NCBI GenBank assembly: GCA_024275095.1
Contig: JAJRZV010000025.1
Location: forward strand, 1 to 64,000
Reading direction: 5' to 3'
Length of the DNA: 64,000 nucleotides
From: a bacterium
GTDB taxonomy: Bacteria > JAJRZV01
Numbering within the stretch: position 1 is the first letter of the stretch; each line of letters starts with the position of its first letter. The notes beneath the pieces are model-generated. The model did no database searches and had not been told where the DNA came from. It saw only the letters and a program-made list of their open reading frames with translations. Positions 45,602 to 54,311 of the stretch are shown here, piece after piece. The position numbers and the translations under genes are program-made.

Positions 45602-46040
45602 ACGCCTCTTCGTCGCATTGTGGGAACTTGGGACAGTTAACGCAGTCTTTCCATATCTTGTTTGGAAGTTTTTCTTTCGGAACCAGCTTGAACCCCTTTT
45701 GCAGGTAGAGGTGAGGGGCTTGGGCGAGCACAAATATTTTCTTAAACCCGAACTGTTTTGCTTCTTTGATGACCCGCGAGAGAAGCCGCTTGCCCACCCC
45801 AAGGCCTCTCCATTTTTCTGCTACAACCAGGCTTCTTACTTCACACATTTCAGGAGTGGCAAAATGAAGGGCCACAACCCCTACTATTTCATCTTCTGCT
45901 TCTGCCACAATAAAGTCCCGAAGATGCTCCAGAATTTCCTGCTGGCTGCGTTCGAGTACTGCACCTGTGCGTGCAGCATGCCTGATAATGTTGTATATAT
46001 CAAGCAGGTCTTCGAGTTTTGCTTTTCGTATCCTCACCAT
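45567..46040 (-). CDS. GNAT N-acetyltransferase (ArgA-like)
   Basis: Started at MVRIRKAKLED, overlapping recN by 41 bases and preceded by GGAAAGGA; 157 residues. GNAT core: VRSLVVAEKWRGLGVGKRLL holds the acetyl-CoA pyrophosphate loop. The ending LPNKIWKDCVNCPKFPQCDE, with three Cys, is typical of the short N-acetylglutamate synthase-like family. So it may start arginine synthesis, but other substrates are possible. Confidence 0.85.
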   Translation of the reverse strand: MVRIRKAKLEDLLDIYNIIRHAARTGAVLERSQQEILEHLRDFIVAEAEDEIVGVVALHFATPEMCEVRSLVVAEKWRGLGVGKRLLSRVIKEAKQFGFKKIFVLAQAPHLYLQKGFKLVPKEKLPNKIWKDCVNCPKFPQCDEEAYVLFLSSSSKK

Positions 46041-47706
46041 GAGTCCTTTCCAGGAGTTCTTCTGCATGTTTTAGTGATATGGCTGAGACGTCCCCGCTGA
46101 GCAGTTTTGCGATTTCTTTTATTCTTTTTTCCGGGCTGGTGAGTTCCATCACTTCTACACTGCTGCGGCCGCTTTTTATTCTTTTTTCTACGTGGAAGTG
46201 GGCATCTGCGCGTGCAGCTATTTGCGCCCGGTGCGTTACGAGGAATACCTGATGATGTCTGGCCAGTTCAGCCAGTTTCAGAGCCACAGCATCCACGGTT
46301 TTACCACCTATGCCCGCATCTACTTCATCGAACACCAGTATTCCGCTCCTTCCAGCCAGTGTCTTTTTTAGTGCAAGCAGTACTCTTGCCAGCTCTCCGC
46401 CTGATGCAACTTTGCTCAAAGGCTGAGGTGGCAAATCAGGATTGGCTGAAAACATAAATTCTATTTTGTCAGCCCCTGTTGATGTGAGTGAATCCGCCCC
46501 TGAATCGAGAGAGGTTTCGATTTTTATTTGGAACATCCCCTTGGTTATTCCTAAGTCCTTAAATTCTTTGCATACTGCATCACATAGGACTTTTGCACTC
46601 TTGGTACGCTTGTGATGCAGTGTTCGGGCCATATCCTCCATGGCATTGCGAAGTTTTTCTTTCTCCTTTTGAAGTTCTCTGAGATCGAGTTCCAAACACT
46701 CCAGCTGTGAAAATTCATCCTGTGCACGTTTCAAGTAAGAATGTATTTCTTCAACCGTTGCTCCATACTTTTTCTTCAACCGGTGAAGAAGAGCAAGCCT
46801 TTCCTGGACGTGTTCTAATTCTTCCGGATCCTCATACACTCCCTCCAATATATCTGCTGCCTGAAGTGCAGCATCTTTTAATGCTTCCACTGCACTTTCT
46901 AATGTTTCACAGAGCTCTTCCAGTTCACTGCTGAGTTTTTTTACCCTGGTTATTTCGGTTAGGGCGGAAGAGGCCAGTCCATAAGCACTGACCTCGTCGG
47001 AATAAAGGAATTCGTAAGTTTTATTCAGGGCTTCCCGGAGTTGTTCTACATTTTTCAGATAAGCACTTTTACTTCGCAACTCTTCCTCTTCACCTGGTTG
47101 AATGTTAGCATTAAGAATTTCATCTATTTCGTAACGCAGAACGTCCATGCGTCGCTCTTTCTCCCTGTTTTTCGCTTCCAGTTCTTCCAGCTGGGCTTTT
47201 ATACGATGGTATTTCTCGTAGAGTTCCCGGAACCGGGTTCTTAGTTCCATAACCTGGGCGAACTCATCAAGGATTTCCAGTTGATGAGCGGGATCCTTTA
47301 TTCGAATGGCTGCATGCTGTGACGTGATTTCAAGAAACTCCGCGGTTATTTGATTGAGGAATGCAAGGGATACGGCCTTTTCGTTGAGGAATGTCTGAGA
47401 GCCTTTCGGAGTAATGAGACGTCGGATGATAAGCTGATCTGATACTTCAAATCCGGCGTTTTGCAGGAGCTCTGCTGCACGTGGTGGCAAATCCCCGGAG
47501 AGGACGAGCTCGATTTCACACCGATCTTTACCGGGACGGATCATCTCTGGCCGTGTCCGCCGGCCTGTAGCAACTCCCATGGCACCGAGTATTAAAGATT
47601 TGCCCGCTCCTGTCTCACCTGTAAAGACGTTGAGTCCTTCGGCGGGCTCGATGGTTACATCTTCAATGATGATAAAATTTTTCACTCGCAGGCGTTCAAC
47701 CTTCAA
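46000..47706 (-). CDS. recN: DNA repair protein RecN
   Basis: A 568-residue SMC-like ATPase: Walker A VFTGETGAGKSLILGA at residue 27, a long coiled coil about 150-370, then signature KVASGGELARVLLALK and Walker B ILVFDEVDAGIGGK. RecN holds broken DNA ends together for recombination. It overlaps nadK by 4 bases, a pairing common across bacteria. Confidence 0.97.
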   Translation of the reverse strand: MKVERLRVKNFIIIEDVTIEPAEGLNVFTGETGAGKSLILGAMGVATGRRTRPEMIRPGKDRCEIELVLSGDLPPRAAELLQNAGFEVSDQLIIRRLITPKGSQTFLNEKAVSLAFLNQITAEFLEITSQHAAIRIKDPAHQLEILDEFAQVMELRTRFRELYEKYHRIKAQLEELEAKNREKERRMDVLRYEIDEILNANIQPGEEEELRSKSAYLKNVEQLREALNKTYEFLYSDEVSAYGLASSALTEITRVKKLSSELEELCETLESAVEALKDAALQAADILEGVYEDPEELEHVQERLALLHRLKKKYGATVEEIHSYLKRAQDEFSQLECLELDLRELQKEKEKLRNAMEDMARTLHHKRTKSAKVLCDAVCKEFKDLGITKGMFQIKIETSLDSGADSLTSTGADKIEFMFSANPDLPPQPLSKVASGGELARVLLALKKTLAGRSGILVFDEVDAGIGGKTVDAVALKLAELARHHQVFLVTHRAQIAARADAHFHVEKRIKSGRSSVEVMELTSPEKRIKEIAKLLSGDVSAISLKHAEELLERTHGEDTKSKTRRPA

Positions 47707-48572
47707 GGTCCGCTCCAGGAGAGTTTTTTCCTGAGAACTTCGAAGTAATTACGATTTTTTCGGCGCACAAGTTTGAGACATTTTTCAGATCGGCGGGCGA
47801 GTAGCACGTCTCCCACACGCATTGCAGCACCTGTTTGTCCATCGAGTGTGAGAAATGCACCTTCTTCTTCGCGCGAGGCTTTACGGATTTCTATTCTTAT
47901 TTCGTATTTGTCCGGGATGACCATGGGTCTTACGGTAAGGCTGTGAGGGCATATAGCAGTGATGATATGTGCTCGCACTTCTGGCTCCACCACGGGCCCT
48001 CCGGAGGCGAGGGAATAAGCGGTTGAACCAGTGGGAGTGGACACAATGACCCCGTCCGCTCGGAAGCGTGCCGCAAAATATCCGCCCACGTAGAGATCTA
48101 TCTCCATCAGCCGGGCAATGGCGGATTTTGTAACAACGGCATCGTTAAGTACAATTTTCTGCATTATTTCGTGGTTGTCTCGAAGAAGGAAAGCATCAAG
48201 AAGTGCTCTTTCTTCCACTTCGCATTTGCCCTGGAGAAATTCGTCTATTGCGACTTCCATTTCTTCAGGAGAGATTTCAGTCAGAAAACCAAGACCTCCC
48301 GCATTCACTCCGAGCACAGGAAGGCCTCTTGAAACAGCTACGTCTACAGTGCTGAGGAATGTGCCATCTCCTCCTATGACGAAGATACAATCAGCGTTCG
48401 AGGAAACCTCTTCTTTTGAGTGAACGGGGAAACCCTCAGCATGGTCCTCGCCTTTGTCCACAATCAATGGCTCGATGCCCCTGCTCTCCAGCATGTTTAC
48501 CATCTTCACCAACAGTGAATGAGCGCGTTCGCTTTTGCGCTTGTACACAATCCCAGCTTTTTTTACTTTCAT
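47703..48572 (-). CDS. nadK: NAD kinase
   Basis: A 289-residue enzyme that makes NADP from NAD. Signatures: VIGGDGTFLSTV (about 67), NAGGLGFLTEIS (about 94), VSTPTGSTAYSLASGGPVVEP (about 180). It is the first gene of the long minus-strand row ending in ahcY; the 113-base gap to rarA on the other strand should hold divergent promoters. Confidence 0.96.
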   Translation of the reverse strand: MKVKKAGIVYKRKSERAHSLLVKMVNMLESRGIEPLIVDKGEDHAEGFPVHSKEEVSSNADCIFVIGGDGTFLSTVDVAVSRGLPVLGVNAGGLGFLTEISPEEMEVAIDEFLQGKCEVEERALLDAFLLRDNHEIMQKIVLNDAVVTKSAIARLMEIDLYVGGYFAARFRADGVIVSTPTGSTAYSLASGGPVVEPEVRAHIITAICPHSLTVRPMVIPDKYEIRIEIRKASREEEGAFLTLDGQTGAAMRVGDVLLARRSEKCLKLVRRKNRNYFEVLRKKLSWSGP

Positions 48573-48685
48573 CGTTGCCCCTTTATAATTTTAGGTCACC
48601 GTATTTTTGCAGGAGCACTTTCATTCGTTTGCTGAATTCTCCGAAAGCGCCCCGAAACCCATAATGGTATGATAACATAAAAATA

Positions 48686-49969
48686 ATGCTGTTCGATGAT
48701 GCAAAACAGGGGCGCAAACCTTTATCTGAAAGAGTAAGGCCGCGGGTGCTTGAAGATCTCATTGGTTATCCCGGCCTTACGGCAAAGGGTGGTATCCTCA
48801 GGCAGATTATAGAGAAAGACCTGCGTATTCCTCTTATTTTGTGGGGCCCACCGGGTGTGGGCAAGACATCGGTAGGACACATAATCGCTGCTGAAAAAAA
48901 GGTTCCATTTCTCGAATTCTCCACGGCCACAACACCGCCCAAACAAATTATTGACAATATCACGGCCCTGAGCGCGGCAGGTAAGGTCCCTGTTGTTGTT
49001 ATAAACGAATTTCACAGATACAACAAACTTCAACAGGAGCTTTTCCTGCCGCTTATGGAATCGGGCAATTATTTTTTTGTACTTACCACCACAGAGAACC
49101 CTTCTTTTACCTTCAAGGGTTCGATCCTTTCACGCTCCCGAATTATTCCCATGGAGCCACTTTCTGAAGAGGCAATCCTGGAAATACTCAAAAAAAGTTT
49201 TGAGAAAGATCCGGTCTTGAAGAGTTACTCGGAAAGGGTGAGTGATGAGGCTCTTGTTGCTATTGCAGAAATGGCTCGGGGTGACGCACGTTTCGCGCTT
49301 AACGCCCTGGAAGCCGTGGTAGAGGAATCAGAGGACCTTGTTACTCCGCCTGTGGTTCACCAGGTCCTTTCCCGCAAGCCATTTCATTATGACAGAAGCG
49401 GTGATGAAAGGTACATTCTTATTTCCGCTTTTATCAAGAGCATCAGGGGTTCTGACCCTGACGCTGCCCTTTATTACCTGGCACGAATGCTGGAGGAAGG
49501 CGAGGATCCCCTCTATATTGCACGCCGAATGATTATCGCTGCAGCTGAGGATATTGGACTTGCAGACCCTAATGCCCTTTCTGTAGCAGTGGCCGCGTAC
49601 TCTGCCTTTGAAAAGGTCGGCTTACCTGAAGGTTGGATTCCTCTCGCAGAGGCAACAGTGTATCTTTCTACCGCACCCAAGTCCAATGCTGCATACAAGG
49701 CATATTTAAAAGCGCGTGAAGATGTGCACAAACATCCACATTTGACAGTACCCCTCAAACTGCGCAATCCTTCCACCCCTCTTCTCGAGAGGCTCGGGTA
49801 TGGTAGAGACTACGTTTATCCTCACAATCTTCCTGATGGATATTCTCCAGAGCATTATTTGCCTGAAGAGCTTAAAGGAAGGATTTATTACCGTCCCACT
49901 GGCAGGGGTTATGAAAAATATATCGAAAAGGTGCTTTCTCGTTTAAGAAAACTTCGAAATATGGATTAA
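48686..49969 (+). CDS. rarA: Replication-associated recombination ATPase RarA (MgsA), Walker B variant
   Basis: A 427-residue clamp-loader-like AAA+ ATPase that works at stalled forks. Order: AAA core with Walker A WGPPGVGKTSV (about 53), TTTENPSF sensor 1, SRSRIIPMEPLS arginine finger region; then AAA lid and tetramerisation domain (GEDPLYIARRMIIAAAEDIG, ALSVAVAAYSAFEKVGLPE). Where RarA has the Walker B DE pair, this protein has VVVINEFHRYN: Asp is replaced by Asn (codon AAC). The catalytic Glu is kept. The ATPase may be weak, or the base may be an error. Confidence 0.92.
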   Translation: MLFDDAKQGRKPLSERVRPRVLEDLIGYPGLTAKGGILRQIIEKDLRIPLILWGPPGVGKTSVGHIIAAEKKVPFLEFSTATTPPKQIIDNITALSAAGKVPVVVINEFHRYNKLQQELFLPLMESGNYFFVLTTTENPSFTFKGSILSRSRIIPMEPLSEEAILEILKKSFEKDPVLKSYSERVSDEALVAIAEMARGDARFALNALEAVVEESEDLVTPPVVHQVLSRKPFHYDRSGDERYILISAFIKSIRGSDPDAALYYLARMLEEGEDPLYIARRMIIAAAEDIGLADPNALSVAVAAYSAFEKVGLPEGWIPLAEATVYLSTAPKSNAAYKAYLKAREDVHKHPHLTVPLKLRNPSTPLLERLGYGRDYVYPHNLPDGYSPEHYLPEELKGRIYYRPTGRGYEKYIEKVLSRLRKLRNMD

Positions 49970-50061
49970 CAATCAATTCGATGGATCATTGCGGACAAAA
50001 AATGCAAACAAACTTTACGCCTGTGTTTGTAAAAAATTTATTCAATAGTGATACTTTTTGT

Positions 50062-50095
50062 CCATTGTTGTGTCAGATAGTTGACACAACAATGG
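50062..50095. repeat. Perfect inverted repeat between rarA and a cyclase gene
   Basis: Arms CCATTGTTGTGTCA and TGACACAACAATGG (14 bases each, no mismatch) are separated by GATAGT. No T-run follows on either strand, so a standard terminator is unlikely. It could bind a dimeric regulator, or fold in the rarA mRNA end. It lies in a 387-base gap (49970-50356) in which I find no coding sequence. Confidence 0.75.
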
Positions 50096-50296
50096 CTGTT
50101 CAGGATTGGTATTTGCCATATATGGTTTTCCAAAATGGCTGGGGGATGCTCGGCACATAAGACAGATTTCGATTCTCTGGTGATGTTTTTCTGTATTTTC
50201 GTAAAATCGCAAAATACTCATGTTTTTTCTTGACAGAATTCTGAAAATGTGATTTGGTGTGGGATGGAGGGGTGTTTATTTTCTCATGTGAGGTTC

Positions 50297-50310
50297 TGGC
50301 ATGATAATTG
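50297..50310 (+). promoter_or_regulatory. Possible σ54-type promoter before the diguanylate cyclase
   Basis: TGGCATGATAATTG agrees with the -24/-12 pattern TGGCACGN4TTGC except at the base after TGGCA and the last base. It lies 47 bases before the ATG, a normal distance. A single match of this kind is weak evidence. Confidence 0.35.
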
Positions 50311-50356
50311 ATTTATCCATTTCTCCTGTGAGGATAACGAGGAAGAGGAAAGGGAA

Positions 50357-51283
50357 ATGAACAGCATTAGAGGAAAAAGGGTGATTGTGATAGATGATTC
50401 TCAGTCCATGAGAAAGGAAATTATAAACATGTTGAAGAAGCGGGATTTGTTTGAAGAATACGACGAGGCAGAGGACGGACTCAATGGATTTAAGAAGATT
50501 ATGGAACGGCCCTATGACATCATCCTTCTGGATGTGATGATGCCCAACCTGGGGGGATATGAATTTCTCACCTGGAAAGCCCGGCGAAAAGAACTGGCAA
50601 ACGTTCCTGTGATCCTTATCACATCAGTGGATGATGTGGAGTCGAAAGTAAAGGGGCTTCAGTTAGGCGCTCATGATTATGTGGTTAAACCCTTTCAGGA
50701 GGAAGAACTTGTCGCACGGGTGGGTGTGCACCTGAAGGTAAAAAAGCTTCAGGATGAGCTTCTCTCCACGTTGAAAAAATTAGAGCATCTTTCTGTGACG
50801 GATCACCTGACAGGACTGTACAACAGGCGGCACCTCATGGAACTTCTGCAAAGAGAATTTGACCGAAGCGTTCGCTACTCCAGCAAGCTCAGCATCATCA
50901 TGGTGGACATTGATCACTTCAAGCATTTCAATGACCGCTATGGGCATCTCACCGGTGATATGGTGCTGGTCAAGGTGGCGGAAGAGCTGCGCAATAATCT
51001 GCGCAAGCACGATATTATAGGACGATACGGTGGCGAAGAATTTGTCATTATTTTGCCTGAAACAGACGTGAGGGGTGCGATGACTGTGGCTGAGAGGTAT
51101 CGCAAACGCATCAGTGAAAAGAACTTTGGTTCAGATAAGACACCTTTGAGGGTCACCATCAGCCTGGGAGTAGCTGGATATCCAGAGCACCCCATAAAAG
51201 ATATTGATGATCTTTTGCGGCTTGCCGATACCGCCCTTTATAAGGCAAAGAGGGAAGGACGTAACAGGGTTGCTGCCGCATGA
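50357..51283 (+). CDS. Response regulator diguanylate cyclase (REC-GGDEF)
   Basis: A 308-residue PleD-like protein. REC domain about 7-125 with acidic pocket IDDSQS and phosphorylated Asp59 (ILLDVMMP); GGDEF domain about 140-308 with active site RYGGEEFVIILPE, and an RxxD inhibitory site (RKHD) five residues before it, so c-di-GMP should inhibit its own synthesis. Phosphorylation probably triggers dimerisation. No histidine kinase is nearby. Its product would feed the PilZ proteins at 11209-13739. Confidence 0.95.
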   Translation: MNSIRGKRVIVIDDSQSMRKEIINMLKKRDLFEEYDEAEDGLNGFKKIMERPYDIILLDVMMPNLGGYEFLTWKARRKELANVPVILITSVDDVESKVKGLQLGAHDYVVKPFQEEELVARVGVHLKVKKLQDELLSTLKKLEHLSVTDHLTGLYNRRHLMELLQREFDRSVRYSSKLSIIMVDIDHFKHFNDRYGHLTGDMVLVKVAEELRNNLRKHDIIGRYGGEEFVIILPETDVRGAMTVAERYRKRISEKNFGSDKTPLRVTISLGVAGYPEHPIKDIDDLLRLADTALYKAKREGRNRVAAA

Positions 51284-51295
51284 CAGCGGGTTTGT

Positions 51296-51598
51296 TTAGA
51301 AGTATCCGAGTTTTTCCTTGGCTTCTTCTGACATCATTTCCGGTCGCCAGGGTGGGTCCCACACGAGTTCAACTTTTGCTTCTTCGACTCCTTCGAGAGC
51401 TTTTATTGCCTCTTCCGCGCTTTTCATGAGCGTGGCATAAAGAGGACAACCCGGAGTGGTCATGGTCATTTTTATGTGAACACGGCCACCTTCTATTTTT
51501 ACGTCGTATACAAGTCCAAGATTAACGATGTCTATGCCGATTTCAGGGTCCACGACTCTTTTGAGAGCTTCGAGAACCTTTTCCCGGGTTAATTCCAT
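51296..51598 (-). CDS. DUF59/MIP18-family iron-sulfur assembly protein
   Basis: A 100-residue DUF59 protein: LKRVVDPEIGIDIVNLGLVY at the start and MTMTTPGCPLYATL with the conserved Cys. SufT/PaaD-type proteins help put Fe-S clusters into target proteins. The tail (LVWDPPWRPEMMSEEAKEKL) is the family ending. It is convergent with the cyclase gene; the two stops are 12 bases apart. Confidence 0.92.
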   Translation of the reverse strand: MELTREKVLEALKRVVDPEIGIDIVNLGLVYDVKIEGGRVHIKMTMTTPGCPLYATLMKSAEEAIKALEGVEEAKVELVWDPPWRPEMMSEEAKEKLGYF

Positions 51599-51683
51599 GA
51601 GCTCCTCCCTTTTTTCTATAAGGTTTTAAGTGATCTCGTATACCGCGAGGTGAAATTCCAATCTATAATACCTGGACTTTTCC

Positions 51684-51756
51684 GGGGCCGACGGGACTTG
51701 AACCCGCGCCCTCCGGCTTGACAGACCGGCGTTCTAACCGTCTGAACTACGGCCCC
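51684..51756 (-). tRNA. tRNA-Asp (GTC)
   Basis: Minus-strand cloverleaf: acceptor GGGGCCG / CGGCCCC, D arm TTCAGACGGTTAGAA, anticodon stem-loop with CTGTCAA (anticodon GTC), T arm GCGGG TTCAAGT CCCGT. CCA is not encoded. Confidence 0.95.
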
Positions 51757-52064
51757 GTAGTTTGGTGTAATCTTATAAGCGACAGGGCTATCTCGTCAAT
51801 GCTGTTGAGTCGAGACCCGGAATTCAACCCGGTATTCCATATCATACAAAAGTGTGACGAATATGAAATGATGATGGTACGGTGCGCTGTATTGTTTTGA
51901 ATCATGCCGAAACGAAAAGCTGGAACACCTTTTTTTATGTGGGGCGGGTTGTTCGGTGAGCGAGTCTCACGGACATGTAGAGCATCAAATGGTTGCTTTC
52001 AGCAGCCGTGTTTTGAGGAAGGTCTCTACCATAAACAAGGTCGCTGGTTTTATAATTGTTTTAC
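51757..52064. other. Region between tRNA-Asp and the small membrane protein
   Basis: A plus-strand ORF (51904-52134) would encode a 76-residue Cys-rich peptide (GCFQQPCFEEGLYHKQGRWF, NCFTC) with no ribosome site and overlapping the next gene by 70 bases. I do not call it a gene, but the spacing of cysteines resembles a small zinc ribbon. Confidence 0.35.
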
Positions 52065-52262
52065 ATGCGACGTAGAGTGTTTTTCTGGACGCAATTTTTA
52101 TTTCTCTTGTTATTTATGGTATGGGGGTATCTGAACGCGACGTCCTTGGTGTATCCCATCAGGTATGGAAGGAAGGCCGATAAGGCTTTAATCCATCAGC
52201 AGGTGCAGGAAGGCAACCTGTCACTGCGAGAAGCACGCTTTTACACAACGCTGAAAAAATGA
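52065..52262 (+). CDS. Small basic membrane protein before the radical SAM gene
   Basis: A 65-residue protein from ATG at 52065: basic start (MRRRVFFW), one membrane helix (FFWTQFLFLLLFMVWGYL) and a soluble tail ending SLREARFYTTLKK. Its last bases overlap the radical SAM gene start (ATGA). The tail resembles the end of the small protein at 53242 (FREAQFYRRV). Family unknown. Confidence 0.65.
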   Translation: MRRRVFFWTQFLFLLLFMVWGYLNATSLVYPIRYGRKADKALIHQQVQEGNLSLREARFYTTLKK

Positions 52263-53245
52263 TGGGCAAACCTTCCATACGGTGTGAACTGTGCCCCAAA
52301 CGGTGTGAGCTGGCCGAAGGAATGAAAGGGGATTGTCGTGTAAGGTACGTTGAAAACGGGAAACTTTATACGCTGGTGTACGCAAAAGCATGTGCTGTCC
52401 ACGTGGATCCCATGGAGAAAAAACCCATGTTTCACTTCCTTCCAGGAACCCCTATTTTTTCCATTGCCACGGCAGGTTGCAATTTGCATTGCAAGTTCTG
52501 CCAGAACTGGGAAATATCTCAAACAGACCCGGAGGACCTCAACAATGTTCATCTGCCTCCTGAACGTGTGGTGTCACTGGCACGCTCTTACAGGTGCAAG
52601 AGCATTGCATACACGTATTCAGAACCCATTGTGTTTTACGAATACACCTATGACACGGCACGCCTGGCCACAGAGCAGGGTCTGAAAAACGTCCTGGTGA
52701 CCGCTGGCTTCATCAATGAAAAACCACTGAGAGAGCTGTGCGGTGTATCGCAGGGAGCCAATGTGGACCTCAAGGCTTTTACCGAAGAATATTATGTTCA
52801 GATCTGTGACGGGCGCTTGAAAACGATTTTGCAGACACTGGAAATTATGAAGGAGGAAGGAGTGTGGGTGGAAATTACCAACCTCGTTGTGCCCACACTC
52901 AATGACAACATGAATGAAATTCGATCCATGTGCCGCTGGATACGTGACCATCTGGGGCCGGAGGTGCCTCTTCACTTCAGTCGCTTTTTCCCCAGGTATA
53001 AGCTGCGACATCTTTACCCCACACCGCTTAAAACGCTCACGAGGGCTGCTGAAATTGCAAAAGAAGAGGGCCTTCACTACGTTTATGTCGGTAATGTGCC
53101 GGGTAACGACTGGGAAGACACGTTCTGCCCCTCGTGCAGTAAGAAAATCGTTGACCGTTACGGGTATCGGATTCTGGATTACCGTATCACTCCAGAGGGA
53201 AAATGTGAGTACTGCGGTACAAGGATTGCGGGGGTGTGGTCATGA
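52259..53245 (+). CDS. amrS: AmmeMemoRadiSam system radical SAM enzyme
   Basis: A 328-residue radical SAM enzyme of the AmmeMemoRadiSam family (partner of Memo and AMMECR1 proteins; reaction not established). N-terminal Cys pairs CELCPKRCEL, the cluster motif CNLHCKFCQNW (CxxxCxxC, about residue 80), the middle segment YTYSEPIVFYEYTYD, VDLKAFTEEYY, and a C-terminal zinc-ribbon-like CPSCSKKI with CEYCGTRI. Memo and AMMECR1 genes are not in the window. The start and stop each overlap a small ORF by 4 bases. Confidence 0.93.
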   Translation: MMGKPSIRCELCPKRCELAEGMKGDCRVRYVENGKLYTLVYAKACAVHVDPMEKKPMFHFLPGTPIFSIATAGCNLHCKFCQNWEISQTDPEDLNNVHLPPERVVSLARSYRCKSIAYTYSEPIVFYEYTYDTARLATEQGLKNVLVTAGFINEKPLRELCGVSQGANVDLKAFTEEYYVQICDGRLKTILQTLEIMKEEGVWVEITNLVVPTLNDNMNEIRSMCRWIRDHLGPEVPLHFSRFFPRYKLRHLYPTPLKTLTRAAEIAKEEGLHYVYVGNVPGNDWEDTFCPSCSKKIVDRYGYRILDYRITPEGKCEYCGTRIAGVWS

Positions 53246-53403
53246 AACCGGGGAGGTCCAGGAATCTGAAACCCGGCCGGAGGAGAGTGCTTAAGGGTTT
53301 GCTCGCCTTTCCGGTGGTGTCTTGTTTTGCAATAAAAAAGCGTCGCCATCGAAAGGTGACGTTCAGGGAAGCACAGTTTTATCGCAGGGTCAACAGGGCT
53401 TAG
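53242..53403 (+). CDS. Small basic protein after the radical SAM gene
   Basis: A 53-residue, strongly basic ORF starting with ATG inside the radical SAM stop (ATGA). It has a short hydrophobic stretch (GLLAFPVVSCFAI) and the tail VTFREAQFYRRVNRA, which shares REAxFY with the small protein at 52065. Its stop overlaps the stop of the serine protease gene on the other strand. Coding is supported mainly by overlap and tail likeness; no family recognised. Confidence 0.55.
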   Translation: MKPGRSRNLKPGRRRVLKGLLAFPVVSCFAIKKRRHRKVTFREAQFYRRVNRA

Positions 53404-54227
53404 CTTTCTTTACCTTCTTTCCCGCGGGGAAGAGGAATGTACTCCACCGATGGGATACGTCGTACGGGCTGGGGATAGAGAGCCATGAGTGAATAGATCT
53501 CTTCCGGCATTTCGTGGGATACGTTCAATCCAAGAGCCTTTGCCTCTTCAAAAGAAATGGGATGGTCGTGCGTCCACACTCCCTGTGATAGCAGGTCGGC
53601 CACTTTGTCCCTCACGTCTTCAGGATATGTACCTTCCATAAGTTCGCGGACACTTTCTCGAACCTGCTCGATTGCTTTTTCGGCCACATCTGCCAGTATA
53701 AGAGTGCGGTCTTCCAGTGAATCAACATTCTTTTCTTTTCGAGCTTTGACAATGGATGCTGCCGGCATCCCGTTAAGCTGAGGATCTACAGGACCCAGGA
53801 CAGCGTGAGGCCCCATAACGATTTCATCTGCGGCAAGTGCGATCAGTGTGCCACCTGACATGGCGTAGAAAGGCACAAATACCGTAACTTTGCCCCTGTG
53901 TTTCTTGATGGCCCTTGCAATCTGAAGTGACGCCAGCACCAGCCCACCAGGTGTATGAAGAATCAGGTCAACAGGAACGTCCTCCTCTGTCATGTGAATA
54001 ACCCGTATGACTTCTTCAGAATCGTGAATATCAATGTAACGGAAAACGGGGAAACCCAGAAGTGACATTGTCTCCTGTCGGTGAATGAGAAGAATTACGC
54101 GGGAGTTTCGCATTTTTTCTATTTTTGCAATCAGGCGCTTGCGCATGTTTTCTAACATCATCTGTTTCAGGTAAGGTTGCATCGCTGCGACAATGAAAAA
54201 CAGCCAGAACAGGTCTCCTATGCCCAT
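53400..54227 (-). CDS. SDH_sah-family membrane-bound serine protease (SppA/ClpP fold)
   Basis: Started at MGIGDLFWLFFIVA (GGAGG upstream), 275 residues: N-terminal membrane helix, then a crotonase/ClpP-like protease domain with VDLILHTPGGLVLAS, the nucleophile Ser in FYAMSGGTLIALAADEIVMG, and GPVDPQLNG. The family (PF01972, SDH_sah) includes membrane proteases near NfeD/stomatin pathways. Role unknown; probably degrades membrane or envelope proteins. Confidence 0.9.
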   Translation of the reverse strand: MGIGDLFWLFFIVAAMQPYLKQMMLENMRKRLIAKIEKMRNSRVILLIHRQETMSLLGFPVFRYIDIHDSEEVIRVIHMTEEDVPVDLILHTPGGLVLASLQIARAIKKHRGKVTVFVPFYAMSGGTLIALAADEIVMGPHAVLGPVDPQLNGMPAASIVKARKEKNVDSLEDRTLILADVAEKAIEQVRESVRELMEGTYPEDVRDKVADLLSQGVWTHDHPISFEEAKALGLNVSHEMPEEIYSLMALYPQPVRRIPSVEYIPLPRGKEGKES

Positions 54228-54311
54228 TTGAACCTCCTGCAATTTTGTATAAATTAATTTTATACAATTGGGGTCTTGTGGGCCATCTGGAGAACGAAAT
54301 ACAATATTTTT

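Noticed and set aside
51904-52134. Cys-rich 76-residue plus-strand ORF
   Set aside because: No ribosome site, overlaps the better-supported small membrane protein, and no family recognised; the Cys spacing alone is not enough.
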